Assembly: GCA_035296965.1 (NCBI GenBank)
Contig: DATGZX010000029.1
Location: 1-42,389 of the forward strand
Length of the DNA: 42,389 nt
Source: DATGZX01 sp035296965
GTDB taxonomy: Bacteria > Planctomycetota > Planctomycetia > Gemmatales > Gemmataceae
Direction of reading: 5' to 3'
Shown here: piece after piece, positions 23,849-32,356 of the stretch
Layout: each line of letters starts with the position of its first letter
Position numbering within the stretch: the first letter of the stretch is position 1
Translations under genes and position numbers: made by a program
The notes under the pieces: model-generated
The model's database searches: none
The model's input: the letters and a program-made list of their open reading frames with translations, nothing else
What the model was told of the DNA's origin: nothing

Positions 23849-25135
23849 TCAAGGTTGCCGGCGAGAAGGCGTGCGCAGGCGCGCAGCCGCAGCTGTCGCA
23901 TCCGCTTGATATACTTTCTCGCCGCGAATGTACACTTGGTCCACGGCCGCGGCCGCGGAGAAGATTAAATCGTGAGGATTCCCCGCATCCGTGTTGGGCA
24001 GCTTGAGCACGGTAAAGTCTGCTGACTTGCCCACCGCCAGGCTGCCCGTTTCGTCCTGCCAGCCCAGGGCCTCCGCACCGCTCAAGGTCGCCATGCGCAA
24101 GATCGCCTCACCGGAAAGGTCTGGAAATTCTTCATGAAGATAGCGGGCCTCGTTCAGCACGCTGAGATCGGGATTTGACGCCAGGCTGTCCGTACCCAGC
24201 GCCACGCGCACTCCCGCTGCGAGGAACTCACAAAATGGATGTGGCTTATGTCCGAATGCGGCATGCGTGCGCGGGCAATAAACGACCGTTGCGCCTTGCG
24301 GGATCGTCGTGCTCGGATGCAAATAGTTGGCGTGTACGAAAAGAGCGGCGGACGCCTTTGCGTGTAGGTCGATCACGGTTTCCGGCTTGTCGACGAGTCC
24401 TTCGGAGTCCCACACGCCCAGATCCTTAAGAAAAGTCACGAACGGGCCCTGCTGCTGCGTGAGCAGCCTCAGTTCCGCAAACGATTCCGCGAGATGAGTG
24501 GCCAAGGGGAGATGATACTGTTGCGCTAAACTGGCCGCCGCGCGAAAAAGGGAAGTCCGCACACTGTATGGCGCATGTGTACTCAGACCGGGTCTGCAGG
24601 CGGACGTTGGTCTGTGCTGCCGGACCCATGCACATGCTGCGGCCCACGCCTGGTGTGCACGCGCTCGCGGCAAACCCAAAAGCTCATAGAAGACGACCGA
24701 ACGCAAGGGCGCCCCGCAGAGTGCCGGCCAGCTTAGACCTTGTGCTGCGATATCGCCAAGGAGGGTCGTCCCTGAGGCCAGCGATTCGGCCAAGCCGTGC
24801 TCGATGTCCTTCTGGATCTGCTCGCGAGTTTGGCTGCGCCGGTGCTGGATGACTGCACGCAACCAGTCGGTGAAATCCGCTCGGGGCGGGGTTTTGTTGC
24901 GCAGGCCGCTCAAATCGAGATGAGTGTGGGCGTTGGCAAACCCCGGCACGAGCGCGGCATTCCCGATATCGGTGTCGGGCGTTCGACTGCCACAAGGCTC
25001 CACCGCGAGAATGCGGCCGCCACGCAGCGTGAGCGTGCCGTGTTCTAACGGTTGGCCATCAATTGGAAAGACCCAGCGCGCGCCGAGCGTCCAAGAAGAT
25101 TCACCATTCTGGCACACCGATTTGCTCACTTTCAT
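23849..25135 (-). CDS. TRZ/ATZ-type metal-dependent amidohydrolase (possible aminodeoxyfutalosine deaminase)
   Basis: This 428-residue amidohydrolase has the deaminase set of metal ligands. These are HTH in PGFANAHTHLDLS (His70, His72), the THAPYS motif, a histidine in LATHLAES, and the aspartate of GTDSLASNPDLS. The family includes cytosine, guanine, S-adenosylhomocysteine and aminodeoxyfutalosine deaminases. The AHTHLDLSG wording and the SLASNPDLSVLNE segment recall the MqnX-like members that act in the futalosine route to menaquinone, but I cannot separate the subgroups by eye. No other menaquinone gene is in the window. The N-terminal beta-sandwich strand (GTLTLRGGRILAVE) and the C-terminal one (DQVYIRGEKVY) are present, so it is full length. 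Confidence 0.85.
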   Translation of the reverse strand: MKVSKSVCQNGESSWTLGARWVFPIDGQPLEHGTLTLRGGRILAVEPCGSRTPDTDIGNAALVPGFANAHTHLDLSGLRNKTPPRADFTDWLRAVIQHRRSQTREQIQKDIEHGLAESLASGTTLLGDIAAQGLSWPALCGAPLRSVVFYELLGLPRARAHQAWAAACAWVRQHRPTSACRPGLSTHAPYSVRTSLFRAAASLAQQYHLPLATHLAESFAELRLLTQQQGPFVTFLKDLGVWDSEGLVDKPETVIDLHAKASAALFVHANYLHPSTTIPQGATVVYCPRTHAAFGHKPHPFCEFLAAGVRVALGTDSLASNPDLSVLNEARYLHEEFPDLSGEAILRMATLSGAEALGWQDETGSLAVGKSADFTVLKLPNTDAGNPHDLIFSAAAAVDQVYIRGEKVYQADATAAAARLRTPSRRQP

Positions 25136-25251
25136 AGTTTATTGCCAAGGCGGCCGTCGTGCGCACGCACCGGGCGGACTTGTTACGTGGCGTCGTGCTA
25201 ATTCCCATTCTTAGGCGTGGGTTGTCAGGTCTTTCGTGTCCCTACGGTTCG

Positions 25252-25260
25252 TGCTAAGAT
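25252..25260 (+). promoter_or_regulatory. Candidate extended -10 promoter for the cytochrome/DUF1501 gene string
   Basis: TGCTAAGAT (25252-25260) fits an extended -10 box (TGn plus TAAGAT, four or five of six). It lies about 90 bp before the GTG at 25348, with no clear -35. It resembles TGCTACACT at 6158. Confidence 0.35.
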
Positions 25261-25347
25261 CACCTTACCCGCCGGTTCGCCCCGACCCACCCAAGCCTTC
25301 CTAGGCTTCTGATCGAATAAACTCGCCGGGATTTGAGGAATGTCTCT

Positions 25348-27840
25348 GTGAAACGATCTGGATCGAGCCCGGCCATCCTGATGCTTCTCCTTCTTGTCGG
25401 CGTCTCCGTGCCAGTTCAGGCGGCGGAGCCCGAGGCCGCAAAACAAACGAAGTTCTTCGAAACGCAGGTTCGACCGATCCTCCAGGCCCACTGCCTGGCA
25501 TGCCATGGCGGGGAAAAGAAAGTCAAAGGCGGCTTGCGGCTCACCAGCCGGGAAAACCTCCTGAAGGGCGGCAACAGTGGGCCGGCCGTTTCTCAGGAGA
25601 AGCCGCACGAGAGTCTGCTCTTGCAAGCGATCAATTATCAGGATCTGAAAATGCCCCCCAAGGGTAAGCTGGGGAAGGGGCAGATCGATATTCTCACGCG
25701 CTGGGTCAAGATGGGGGTTCCTTGGGCAGCCGGCGGCGCAGAAATCGCCGTGAAACGCAGCGGTCCACCACCAGTGGATGATCAGGCAAGAAGGTTCTGG
25801 TCTTTCCAGCCCGTGAAACGCCCACCTGTGCCGGCTGTGCAAAACAAGACCTGGGTGCGCACTCCTATCGATGCCTTCGTGCTGGCCAAGATCGAAGCCG
25901 CCGGCTTGCAGCCTGCGCCGCCGGCAGACAAGGTTGGACTGCTGCGCCGAGTCCATTACGCCGTGACTGGGCTGCCGCCTACGCCCGATGAAGTGAAAGC
26001 GTTCCTGGCGGACGATGCGCCTGATGCCTATGAGAAGGTGGTCGACAAGCTGCTCGCTTCCCGACAGTATGCCGAGCATTGGGCCCGGCACTGGCTCGAT
26101 CTGGTTCGCTACGCCGAGACTAATAGCTTCGAGCGCGACGCGGCCAAGCCATTTGTCTGGCGCTATCGCGACTATGTCATTCGCTCGTTCAACCAGGACA
26201 AGCCGTACGATCGCTTCCTCCGTGAGCAATTGGCGGGCGACGAGCTGGACGATGTTACGCCCGAGAGCATCATCGCCACTGGTTATTACCGGCTTGGCAC
26301 CTGGGACGACGAACCGGTCGACCGCACGCAAGCGTACTACGATGAACTGGACGACGTGGTCGCGACGACCGGCCAGGTTTTCCTCGGGCTCACGGTCAAT
26401 TGTGCCCGCTGCCACGATCACAAGATCGATCCCTTCCCGCAGCGAGATTATTACCGCCTGTTGGCGTTTTTCCATGGCATCCGCCGTTATGGCAATGGAG
26501 CAGATTCGCTTCGGTCCATTGGCGACGGGAATGAACACGATCCCCGATTGGCAAACTATCGGACCAGGCTGGCCGACCTCGACCGCCAGATGGCTGCCAT
26601 CGAGCAGAGCGTATTGCCACGTCTTTCCGGCGGAGAACGCGACGACTTCAAGCGCGAGACAAGCCGGGCAGTGATCCTCAAGAAGCATGTGCCAGGCCTG
26701 GTCGATTCGAAGAGCTACGGACGCTACACGGCCCTGCAAAAGCAGAGGGAGGGGCTGCGAAATAATCCGCCGGCCGCCGCGGCGCTGACGCTGTGCGTAG
26801 CCGAGGAGGGGTCTTATGCGAAAGACACCTTCGTCTTTCTGCGGGGCAGCCCTCAGAGTCATGGCGCGAAGGTTGAGCCAGGCTTTCCCGCGGTGCTCGT
26901 CGCGCCCGGCGCGCCCGAGCTCAAGATTCCCTTGCCAAGCAAGGATGCGAGGACTTCCGGTCGTCGACGCATGCTGGCGAATTGGCTGGCGGATGCGCGC
27001 AACCCGCTGACGGCGCGCGTGATAGTCAACCGAGTTTGGCAGTATGTTTTCGGTCGCGGGATTGTCCGCTCGGCCAATGACTTTGGCTATCAAGGATCGC
27101 CGCCGACGCATCCGGAGTTGCTGGACTGGCTGGCGAGCGAATTCGTCGCGGGCGGCTGGCAGCTCAAACCGTTGCAGAGGCTGTTGTTGACCTCCAACGC
27201 TTTTCGCATGAGCAGCAACGCAGATCCAGCTGTGCTGACAAAGGATCCGGAGAACGATCTCCTGGCGCGCTTCGGCATCCGCCGGTTGACGGCCGAGGAG
27301 CTGCGCGATTCGATATTGGCAGTGAGCGGCGATCTCAACCTGAACAAGACCGAGGGGCCAAGCGTTTATCCGGTCATTCCGCGCGAGGTCTTGGCTGGCC
27401 AGTCGATGCCGGGCAATGGTTGGGGGAGGTCCACGCCGCAGGAGGCGGCGGCACGCAGCATCTTCGTTCACGTAAAACGGTCGTTGGCTGTACCCATCTT
27501 GAATGCCTTCGATGCTGCGGATACCGACGCCACTTGTCCGGTGCGGTTCACGACAACGCAACCGACCCAGGCACTGGCGATGATCAACGGCGAGTTCGTC
27601 AATTCCCAGGCCCGGAGTTTCGCAGGCAGCCTGCACCAGCATGCGGGGACGGAGACGACTGGCCAGGTGCGCACGGCGCTATGGCGCGTGCTGCAGCGGC
27701 CGCCGGCGCAAATCGAAATCAATCGCGGCGTTCGCTTCCTCACGGAAATGCACGACAAGGACAATCTATCGCAGGAGGAAGCTTTGCGCCGTTTTTGCTT
27801 GCTTGCTCTTAACTTGAACGAGTTCGTTTTCCTGCACTAA
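25348..27840 (+). CDS. PSD1-type planctomycete cytochrome c domain protein (DUF1549/DUF1553)
   Basis: This is an exported protein of 830 residues. A signal peptide (SPAILMLLLLVGVSVPVQAAE) is followed by a cytochrome-like domain with CLACH (CLACHGGEKKVKGG). Next comes the DUF1549 region (WARHWLDLVRYAETNSFERD) containing a second haem motif, CARCH, in LTVNCARCHDHKIDPF. The C-terminal DUF1553 domain (about 540-820) has NPLTARVIVNRVWQYVFG and the HPELLDWLASEF block. The family is nearly confined to planctomycetes and relatives, usually beside a DUF1501 protein as here. It is thought to take part in extracellular redox or polymer breakdown, but no reaction is proven. The GTG at 25348 has GAGGA nine bases before it; a TTG at 25333 is the alternative. 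Confidence 0.93.
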   Translation: MKRSGSSPAILMLLLLVGVSVPVQAAEPEAAKQTKFFETQVRPILQAHCLACHGGEKKVKGGLRLTSRENLLKGGNSGPAVSQEKPHESLLLQAINYQDLKMPPKGKLGKGQIDILTRWVKMGVPWAAGGAEIAVKRSGPPPVDDQARRFWSFQPVKRPPVPAVQNKTWVRTPIDAFVLAKIEAAGLQPAPPADKVGLLRRVHYAVTGLPPTPDEVKAFLADDAPDAYEKVVDKLLASRQYAEHWARHWLDLVRYAETNSFERDAAKPFVWRYRDYVIRSFNQDKPYDRFLREQLAGDELDDVTPESIIATGYYRLGTWDDEPVDRTQAYYDELDDVVATTGQVFLGLTVNCARCHDHKIDPFPQRDYYRLLAFFHGIRRYGNGADSLRSIGDGNEHDPRLANYRTRLADLDRQMAAIEQSVLPRLSGGERDDFKRETSRAVILKKHVPGLVDSKSYGRYTALQKQREGLRNNPPAAAALTLCVAEEGSYAKDTFVFLRGSPQSHGAKVEPGFPAVLVAPGAPELKIPLPSKDARTSGRRRMLANWLADARNPLTARVIVNRVWQYVFGRGIVRSANDFGYQGSPPTHPELLDWLASEFVAGGWQLKPLQRLLLTSNAFRMSSNADPAVLTKDPENDLLARFGIRRLTAEELRDSILAVSGDLNLNKTEGPSVYPVIPREVLAGQSMPGNGWGRSTPQEAAARSIFVHVKRSLAVPILNAFDAADTDATCPVRFTTTQPTQALAMINGEFVNSQARSFAGSLHQHAGTETTGQVRTALWRVLQRPPAQIEINRGVRFLTEMHDKDNLSQEEALRRFCLLALNLNEFVFLH

Positions 27841-27894
27841 GTCCGAGCTTCGCAGATTTTGAAGGGTTGAGGAAGTGACTTGTTGGGGAAGGGA

Positions 27895-27972
27895 AAACAA
27901 AAGCGGCGGAAAAGCGCCGCACTCCAAAAAATGACTTCTATGGACTGCGGCGCTTTTCCGCCGCTTTTGTTT
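27895..27972. repeat. Long palindrome with perfect 27-bp arms
   Basis: The arm at 27895-27921 (AAACAAAAGCGGCGGAAAAG then CGCCGCA) is repeated exactly, inverted, at 27946-27972. The loop is 24 nt and has a further four-base pairing (TCCA/TGGA) at its base. The plus-strand right arm ends in GCTTTTGTTT, so it could terminate the cytochrome transcript 54 bp after the stop codon. Its length and sequence symmetry also fit a mobile palindromic repeat of the REP/MITE kind. Whether it recurs elsewhere in the genome cannot be seen here. Confidence 0.8.
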
Positions 27973-28045
27973 CCTCTATTTTGCACGGCCCCAAAGCGCG
28001 AATGGTTCTGAGTGGCAGTCAGCCACCTCTTATAGGACGGCTCCG

Positions 28046-29518
28046 ATGATGCAACGAACGGGTAGCAACGGGAACTTCTGCGGCCGCACGCGGCGTGAAT
28101 TCCTCTGGCAAGCGGGCGGCGGCTTCACCAGCGTTGCACTTACCGCCTTGCTTGGCGAAGATTTCTTTCGGTCCCAAGTGGTGGCGGCCGACGGCCAGAC
28201 GCCTTTCGCGAATCCTCTCGCACCGAAGAAGCCGCACCGTCAGGCAAAGGCGAAAAGTGTCATCTTCCTGTACATGTACGGCGGCCCAAGTCACATCGAC
28301 ACGTTCGATTATAAACCGGGGATGATAGGCCGAGACAACCAGACGATCCAGGTGAAGACCTTCGGCCGCGGCGGCCATAAGAACGAAGGTCGCATCGTCG
28401 AGCCGCGCTGGAAGTTCCACCAATATGGCCAAAGTGGCAAATGGGTCAGCGACCTGTTCCCGCGCCTGGCCCAACGCGTCGATGACATCGCATTTATCCA
28501 CTCGATGACCGCTGATTCACCGATCCATGGCTCGGCCATGCTGCAAATGAACACGGGAAAAATCCAGAGCGGAAGCCCCTGCCTGGGCTCGTGGGTCAAT
28601 TACGGGTTGGGAACCGAAAATGGCAACTTGCCCGGCTTCGTGGTGATGCTCGATCCACGTGGCGGGCCGATCAGCGGCGCCAAGAATTGGTCCAGCGGCT
28701 ACATGCCCGCCTACTACGAAGGGACGATGTTCCGTTCGCAAGGGATGCCGATACTGGACCTGGCCCGCACGGAGGGCACGACCAGGGATTCGCAGCGCCG
28801 CTTGCTCGACTCGTTACGGGAGTACAACGAGGAACATGCAGCCTTGCACGACCACAACCCGGCCCTGGCGGCGCGCATCGCAAGCTACGAGCTGGCATTT
28901 AAGATGCAGGCATCCACACCTGAGGCGACGGATCTGAGCAAGGAATCGCCGGCAGTGAAGGAAATGTATGGTCTGAACGACAAGCGCAGCGCCGTCTTCG
29001 GCCGGCAATGCCTGATGGCTCGCCGCATGGTGGAACGCGGCGTGCGTTTCATTCAGGTTTATTCCGGCGGCGCGCACAATGATGATAACTGGGATGCGCA
29101 CGGCGACCTGGTACGCAATCATGAATTACACGCCGGCGAAACCGACCGGCCCATTGCCGGGTTGATCCAGGATTTGCAGCAACGCGGGCTCTTTGATTCC
29201 ACGCTGATTGTCTGGGGCGGAGAATTCGGCCGGCAGCCCACGGCCGAATACGCCATGGGCACAGGCCGGGACCACAACGCCTATGGCTTCACGATGTGGC
29301 TGGCGGGCGGCGCCATCAAGGGCGGCATCAGTGTCGGCACTACCGACGAACTGGGCAGCAAAGCCGTGGACAAGCCCTTCCACGTCAAGCACCTGCACGC
29401 CACAATTCTTTACCAGCTAGGGCTGGATCCTGAGCGCCTGACCTATTTCTACGGAGGGTTGAACCAGAAACTGGTCGGTGTGCAGGGAGCCGAGCCAATT
29501 CACGAGATTATTAGCTAA
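28046..29518 (+). CDS. DUF1501 protein, Tat-exported, sulfatase-like fold
   Basis: This 490-residue protein carries a twin-arginine signal, TRREFLWQAGGGF (about residues 15-27), and a DUF1501 domain of the alkaline phosphatase/sulfatase superfamily. Visible family marks are VIFLYMYGGPSHIDTFDYKPG (split around residue 80) and FIHSMTADSPIHGSAMLQMNTG. LIVWGGEFGRQPTAE, GRDHNAYGFTMWLAGG and a closing histidine in HVKHLHATILYQLGLD complete the metal-binding set. DUF1501 genes almost always stand next to a PSD1 gene in planctomycetes, as here, so the two probably act together outside the cytoplasm. The catalysed reaction is unproven. ATAGGA lies upstream of the ATG pair at 28046/28049. Confidence 0.93.
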   Translation: MMQRTGSNGNFCGRTRREFLWQAGGGFTSVALTALLGEDFFRSQVVAADGQTPFANPLAPKKPHRQAKAKSVIFLYMYGGPSHIDTFDYKPGMIGRDNQTIQVKTFGRGGHKNEGRIVEPRWKFHQYGQSGKWVSDLFPRLAQRVDDIAFIHSMTADSPIHGSAMLQMNTGKIQSGSPCLGSWVNYGLGTENGNLPGFVVMLDPRGGPISGAKNWSSGYMPAYYEGTMFRSQGMPILDLARTEGTTRDSQRRLLDSLREYNEEHAALHDHNPALAARIASYELAFKMQASTPEATDLSKESPAVKEMYGLNDKRSAVFGRQCLMARRMVERGVRFIQVYSGGAHNDDNWDAHGDLVRNHELHAGETDRPIAGLIQDLQQRGLFDSTLIVWGGEFGRQPTAEYAMGTGRDHNAYGFTMWLAGGAIKGGISVGTTDELGSKAVDKPFHVKHLHATILYQLGLDPERLTYFYGGLNQKLVGVQGAEPIHEIIS

Positions 29519-29556
29519 AGATCGCGCCAATGAAGTTCGTCAAGGGAGATGAGGGA

Positions 29557-30540
29557 ATGGCCTGCAGACAATTTGTACTTTCGGCGAGGGCGCTCGGTCT
29601 TGGTGCCCTGGCAATTATTGTGACTTTCTTTGGCGCCCTTGCGCGCGCGGAGGCAGGCGAGAAGCCATCCTATCGAGTCCTTGCAGCGGACAATGGTCAC
29701 GTTGCCATAGTCAATGCGCAAGGCAACATCGAATGGGAAATCCCCAACCAGGCCGAGGTTCACGACCTGGCGCTACTCGCCAACGGCAACATTCTGTTTC
29801 CCACTAGTCCGACGACTGTTGTCGAAATGACTCCGGACAAAAAGATCGTCTGGCAGCATGTCGCCAAGCCCAGAAAAGGAATCGCCGATCGAGTTGAGAT
29901 CCACGCGTTTCAGCGCCTGGAGAATGGCCTCACCATGATTGCCGAAAGCGGTAACCGGCGGATCATCGAGGTGGACGAGAATGACAGGATTGTTCGCGAA
30001 GTACCACTGACCGTGGAGCACCCCAATCCACACCGCGACACGCGCATGGCGCGCAAGCTGGAAAACGGGAACTATCTTGTCTGCCACGAAGGCGATGGCA
30101 AGGTACGCGAGTACGATCCCTCGGGCAAGGTGGTCTGGAACTATGCCCTCGACCTTGCTGGCCGGCCTCGCTCCTCGGGCCATGGTCCCGAAGGGCATGG
30201 CGTCGAAGTCTTTGGTGCGCTTCGTCTGCCAAGCGGCAACACGCTGATCGCGGCCGGGAATGGCAACCGCGTCATCGAGGTCACACCCGAAGGCAAGAGT
30301 GTCTGGAGCATCGAACAGCGCGAGTTGCCGGACATTTGCCTTGCCTGGGTAACCACACTTCAGGTGCTGCCCAATGGTAACTTGATCTTCGGGAACTGTC
30401 ATGCAGGACCGGGAAACCCGCAGCTCATTGAGGTTACGCGCGACAAGAAAGTTGTCTGGACGTTCAAGGACTTCAAGAACTTCGGCAACAGCACCGCCGT
30501 CGCTCGAGTCCTGGATATCAAGGGCAAGGTCATTCGTTAG
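29557..30540 (+). CDS. Secreted beta-propeller protein with PQQ-like repeats
   Basis: This 327-residue exported protein begins 38 bp after the DUF1501 gene. The ATG at 29557 is preferred over 29530, because AGGGAG stands eight bases before it and a signal sequence (LGLGALAIIVTFFGALARAEA) follows. The mature part is a chain of about six blades. Each has an asparagine-glycine turn and a tryptophan strand, such as LANGNILFPTS, LENGNYLVCHEGDGKVREYDPSGKVVWNY, LPSGNTLIAAGNGNRVIEV and LPNGNLIFGNCH. It resembles PQQ-dependent dehydrogenase blades and arylsulfotransferase-like propellers, but no catalytic set is clear. It may be a binding or scaffold partner of the DUF1501/PSD1 pair. Confidence 0.83.
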   Translation: MACRQFVLSARALGLGALAIIVTFFGALARAEAGEKPSYRVLAADNGHVAIVNAQGNIEWEIPNQAEVHDLALLANGNILFPTSPTTVVEMTPDKKIVWQHVAKPRKGIADRVEIHAFQRLENGLTMIAESGNRRIIEVDENDRIVREVPLTVEHPNPHRDTRMARKLENGNYLVCHEGDGKVREYDPSGKVVWNYALDLAGRPRSSGHGPEGHGVEVFGALRLPSGNTLIAAGNGNRVIEVTPEGKSVWSIEQRELPDICLAWVTTLQVLPNGNLIFGNCHAGPGNPQLIEVTRDKKVVWTFKDFKNFGNSTAVARVLDIKGKVIR

Positions 30541-30567
30541 TGATCTGATCCATAGCCGAGAAGAAAT

Positions 30568-31569
30568 ATGAAGAAGGTTCGCTGGGGCATCCTGAGCACA
30601 GCCAAAATCGGTGTCGAAAAAGTTATCCCCGCCATGCAGAAGGGGAAGTTTTCCGAAGTGGTTGCCATTGCTTCGCGATCTGCGGAAAAAGCACGTGCGA
30701 CCGCCAGCCAGCTGAATATTCCTCGATGGCATGGATCTTACTCTGCACTACTCGCGGACCCCGACGTGGATGCCGTCTATAACCCGCTGCCCAACGATCA
30801 GCACGTTCCCTGGTCGATCAAGGCCCTTGAGGCGGGCAAGCATGTTCTGTGCGAGAAACCCATCGCCTTGGCGGCAGCAGAGGCCCGGCAATTAGTCGAG
30901 TTCGGCAAACGTAAACCAGAATTGAAATTGATGGAGGCGTTCATGTATCGCCACCATCCCCAGTGGCAAAAGGCCAAGGAATTGGTCGACTCCCGCCAGA
31001 TTGGCCGGCTGCGCGCGATTCAGACCTTCTTTTCCTTCTACAACGACGATCCTGCCAACATCCGTCACGACCCCGCTCTGGGCGGCGGCGGGCTCATGGA
31101 TATCGGTTGCTACCCGATCTCGCTCTCGCGGTGGATCTTTGCCACCGAGCCGCGGCGCGTGCTAGGCCTGGTCGAGTACGATCCGTCCTTTCACGTGGAC
31201 CGTCTGGCATCCGCCATTCTCGACTTTGGTGTAGGGCATGCCACGTTCACCTGCTCCATGCAGGTGGCGCCCTTTCAGCAAGTTAACATCGTTGGCACAG
31301 CCGGCCGTATAGAACTTTCCGACGTGCCGTTCAATGCGCCAAATCATCGGCCCTGTGTCGTCCGTTTGCAGAAGGGAGAGCAAGTCAGTCAGCTCCAGAT
31401 GGAGATCTGCGATCAGTACACGATTCAAGGCGATCTGTTCTCTCAGGCGATTCTCAACAATACCCCAGTGCCGACGCCCATTGAGGATGCTGTGCGCAAC
31501 ATGGAAGTAATCGAAGCGATTGTCGCTTCCGGACGCAGCGGCCACTGGGAGCAGGTGCCGGCGCAATGA
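30568..31569 (+). CDS. Gfo/Idh/MocA family oxidoreductase (cytoplasmic)
   Basis: This 333-residue NAD(P)-dependent sugar dehydrogenase-like enzyme has no signal peptide. The Rossmann part opens with KVRWGILSTAKIGVEKVIPAM, and the conserved CEKPIA lies near residue 94. The C-terminal domain carries GGGLMDIGCYPISLSRW, with Asp and Tyr in the catalytic positions of xylose or 1,5-anhydrofructose reductase-like members. Length is normal. The gene starts 27 bp after the propeller gene and overlaps an upstream ATG of the next gene (ATGA at 31566), so it is probably co-transcribed. It may act inside the cell on a sugar released by the exported proteins, which is inference. The substrate is unknown. 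Confidence 0.92.
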   Translation: MKKVRWGILSTAKIGVEKVIPAMQKGKFSEVVAIASRSAEKARATASQLNIPRWHGSYSALLADPDVDAVYNPLPNDQHVPWSIKALEAGKHVLCEKPIALAAAEARQLVEFGKRKPELKLMEAFMYRHHPQWQKAKELVDSRQIGRLRAIQTFFSFYNDDPANIRHDPALGGGGLMDIGCYPISLSRWIFATEPRRVLGLVEYDPSFHVDRLASAILDFGVGHATFTCSMQVAPFQQVNIVGTAGRIELSDVPFNAPNHRPCVVRLQKGEQVSQLQMEICDQYTIQGDLFSQAILNNTPVPTPIEDAVRNMEVIEAIVASGRSGHWEQVPAQ

Positions 31570-31604
31570 CCGCTTGCCGGGGCAGTTTGCAGGAAGGCGA
31601 CTTT

Positions 31605-32228
31605 ATGTGTCTGGTCGAGCTGGACTTGCCCGCGCATTCGACTGAGCTGCCGAGAAGCGTGCAGTCTCTTTTGAAGGAAGCCGATCGACGGATCCAACGC
31701 TTTCAGCGCGATTGTAGGGTCCCAGGTTTTGTCCCCAGCGATTTCGCGAAAGCTTACGCGGCTCTTCGAGGTTTGGCGGCCGCGGAGTTAGCTCCCGGCA
31801 ACATCTTCTGCGAATGGGGCAGTGGCTTCGGCGTGGTCACCTGTATTGCTGCCATGCTCGACTTCGATGCCTACGGCATCGAGATCGAAGGCGAGCTTGT
31901 AGAAGCCTCCCGGCAGCTCGCGGAAGACTTCGGTTTATCCGCGGAGTTTGTGCGCGGCAGCTTCATTCCCAGTGGTGGCGAAGTCATACTCCGTGGCAAC
32001 GACGGATTCTCCTGGCTCTCGACGGAGGCCGGCACTGCCCACGATGAGCTAGGAATGGGACCCGACGATTTCGACCTGATCTTCGCCTACCCCTGGCCGG
32101 ACGAAGAGCATTTGATGCTGCGTCTTTTTGATCGCTACGCCCGCGCTGGCGCAGTGCTGTTGACCTACCGTGCCGACGACAGCCTACAGGCACACCGCAA
32201 GTTGAACGGAAGATCAAAGAGAAGGTGA
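31605..32228 (+). CDS. Class I SAM-dependent methyltransferase-like protein
   Basis: This 207-residue protein has a glycine-rich nucleotide loop, FCEWGSGFGVVTCIAAML (residues 68-85), followed by the acidic strand AYGIEIEGELVEAS. A later DDFDLIFAYPWPDEEHLML segment sits in the motif IV position. This is the core of a class I methyltransferase, rather like the Dot1 or ribosomal-type fold, but without a target-binding domain. The ATG at 31605 is chosen because AGGAAGG lies seven bases upstream. An ATG at 31566 overlapping the previous stop is the alternative. The stop lies close before the five-haem gene. Its target and its link to the surrounding redox genes are unknown. Confidence 0.72.
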   Translation: MCLVELDLPAHSTELPRSVQSLLKEADRRIQRFQRDCRVPGFVPSDFAKAYAALRGLAAAELAPGNIFCEWGSGFGVVTCIAAMLDFDAYGIEIEGELVEASRQLAEDFGLSAEFVRGSFIPSGGEVILRGNDGFSWLSTEAGTAHDELGMGPDDFDLIFAYPWPDEEHLMLRLFDRYARAGAVLLTYRADDSLQAHRKLNGRSKRR

Positions 32229-32356
32229 ACTTCGACTCACAAACTGAAACAGCAAGTCATGGAGCTGTACGCATCATGGCAAGCCCGTCAGACCATGGCG
32301 CGCCTTGCAGGCTTGGAGTGACCACCCATTTACTTGGCGAGACGTTGAGGAAAAAC

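Noticed and set aside
25225..27642. An 805-codon open frame on the minus strand
   Set aside because: It lies entirely opposite the PSD1 cytochrome gene, whose signal peptide, haem motifs and family domains are clear. High GC content produces such long antisense frames, and its translation shows no domain.
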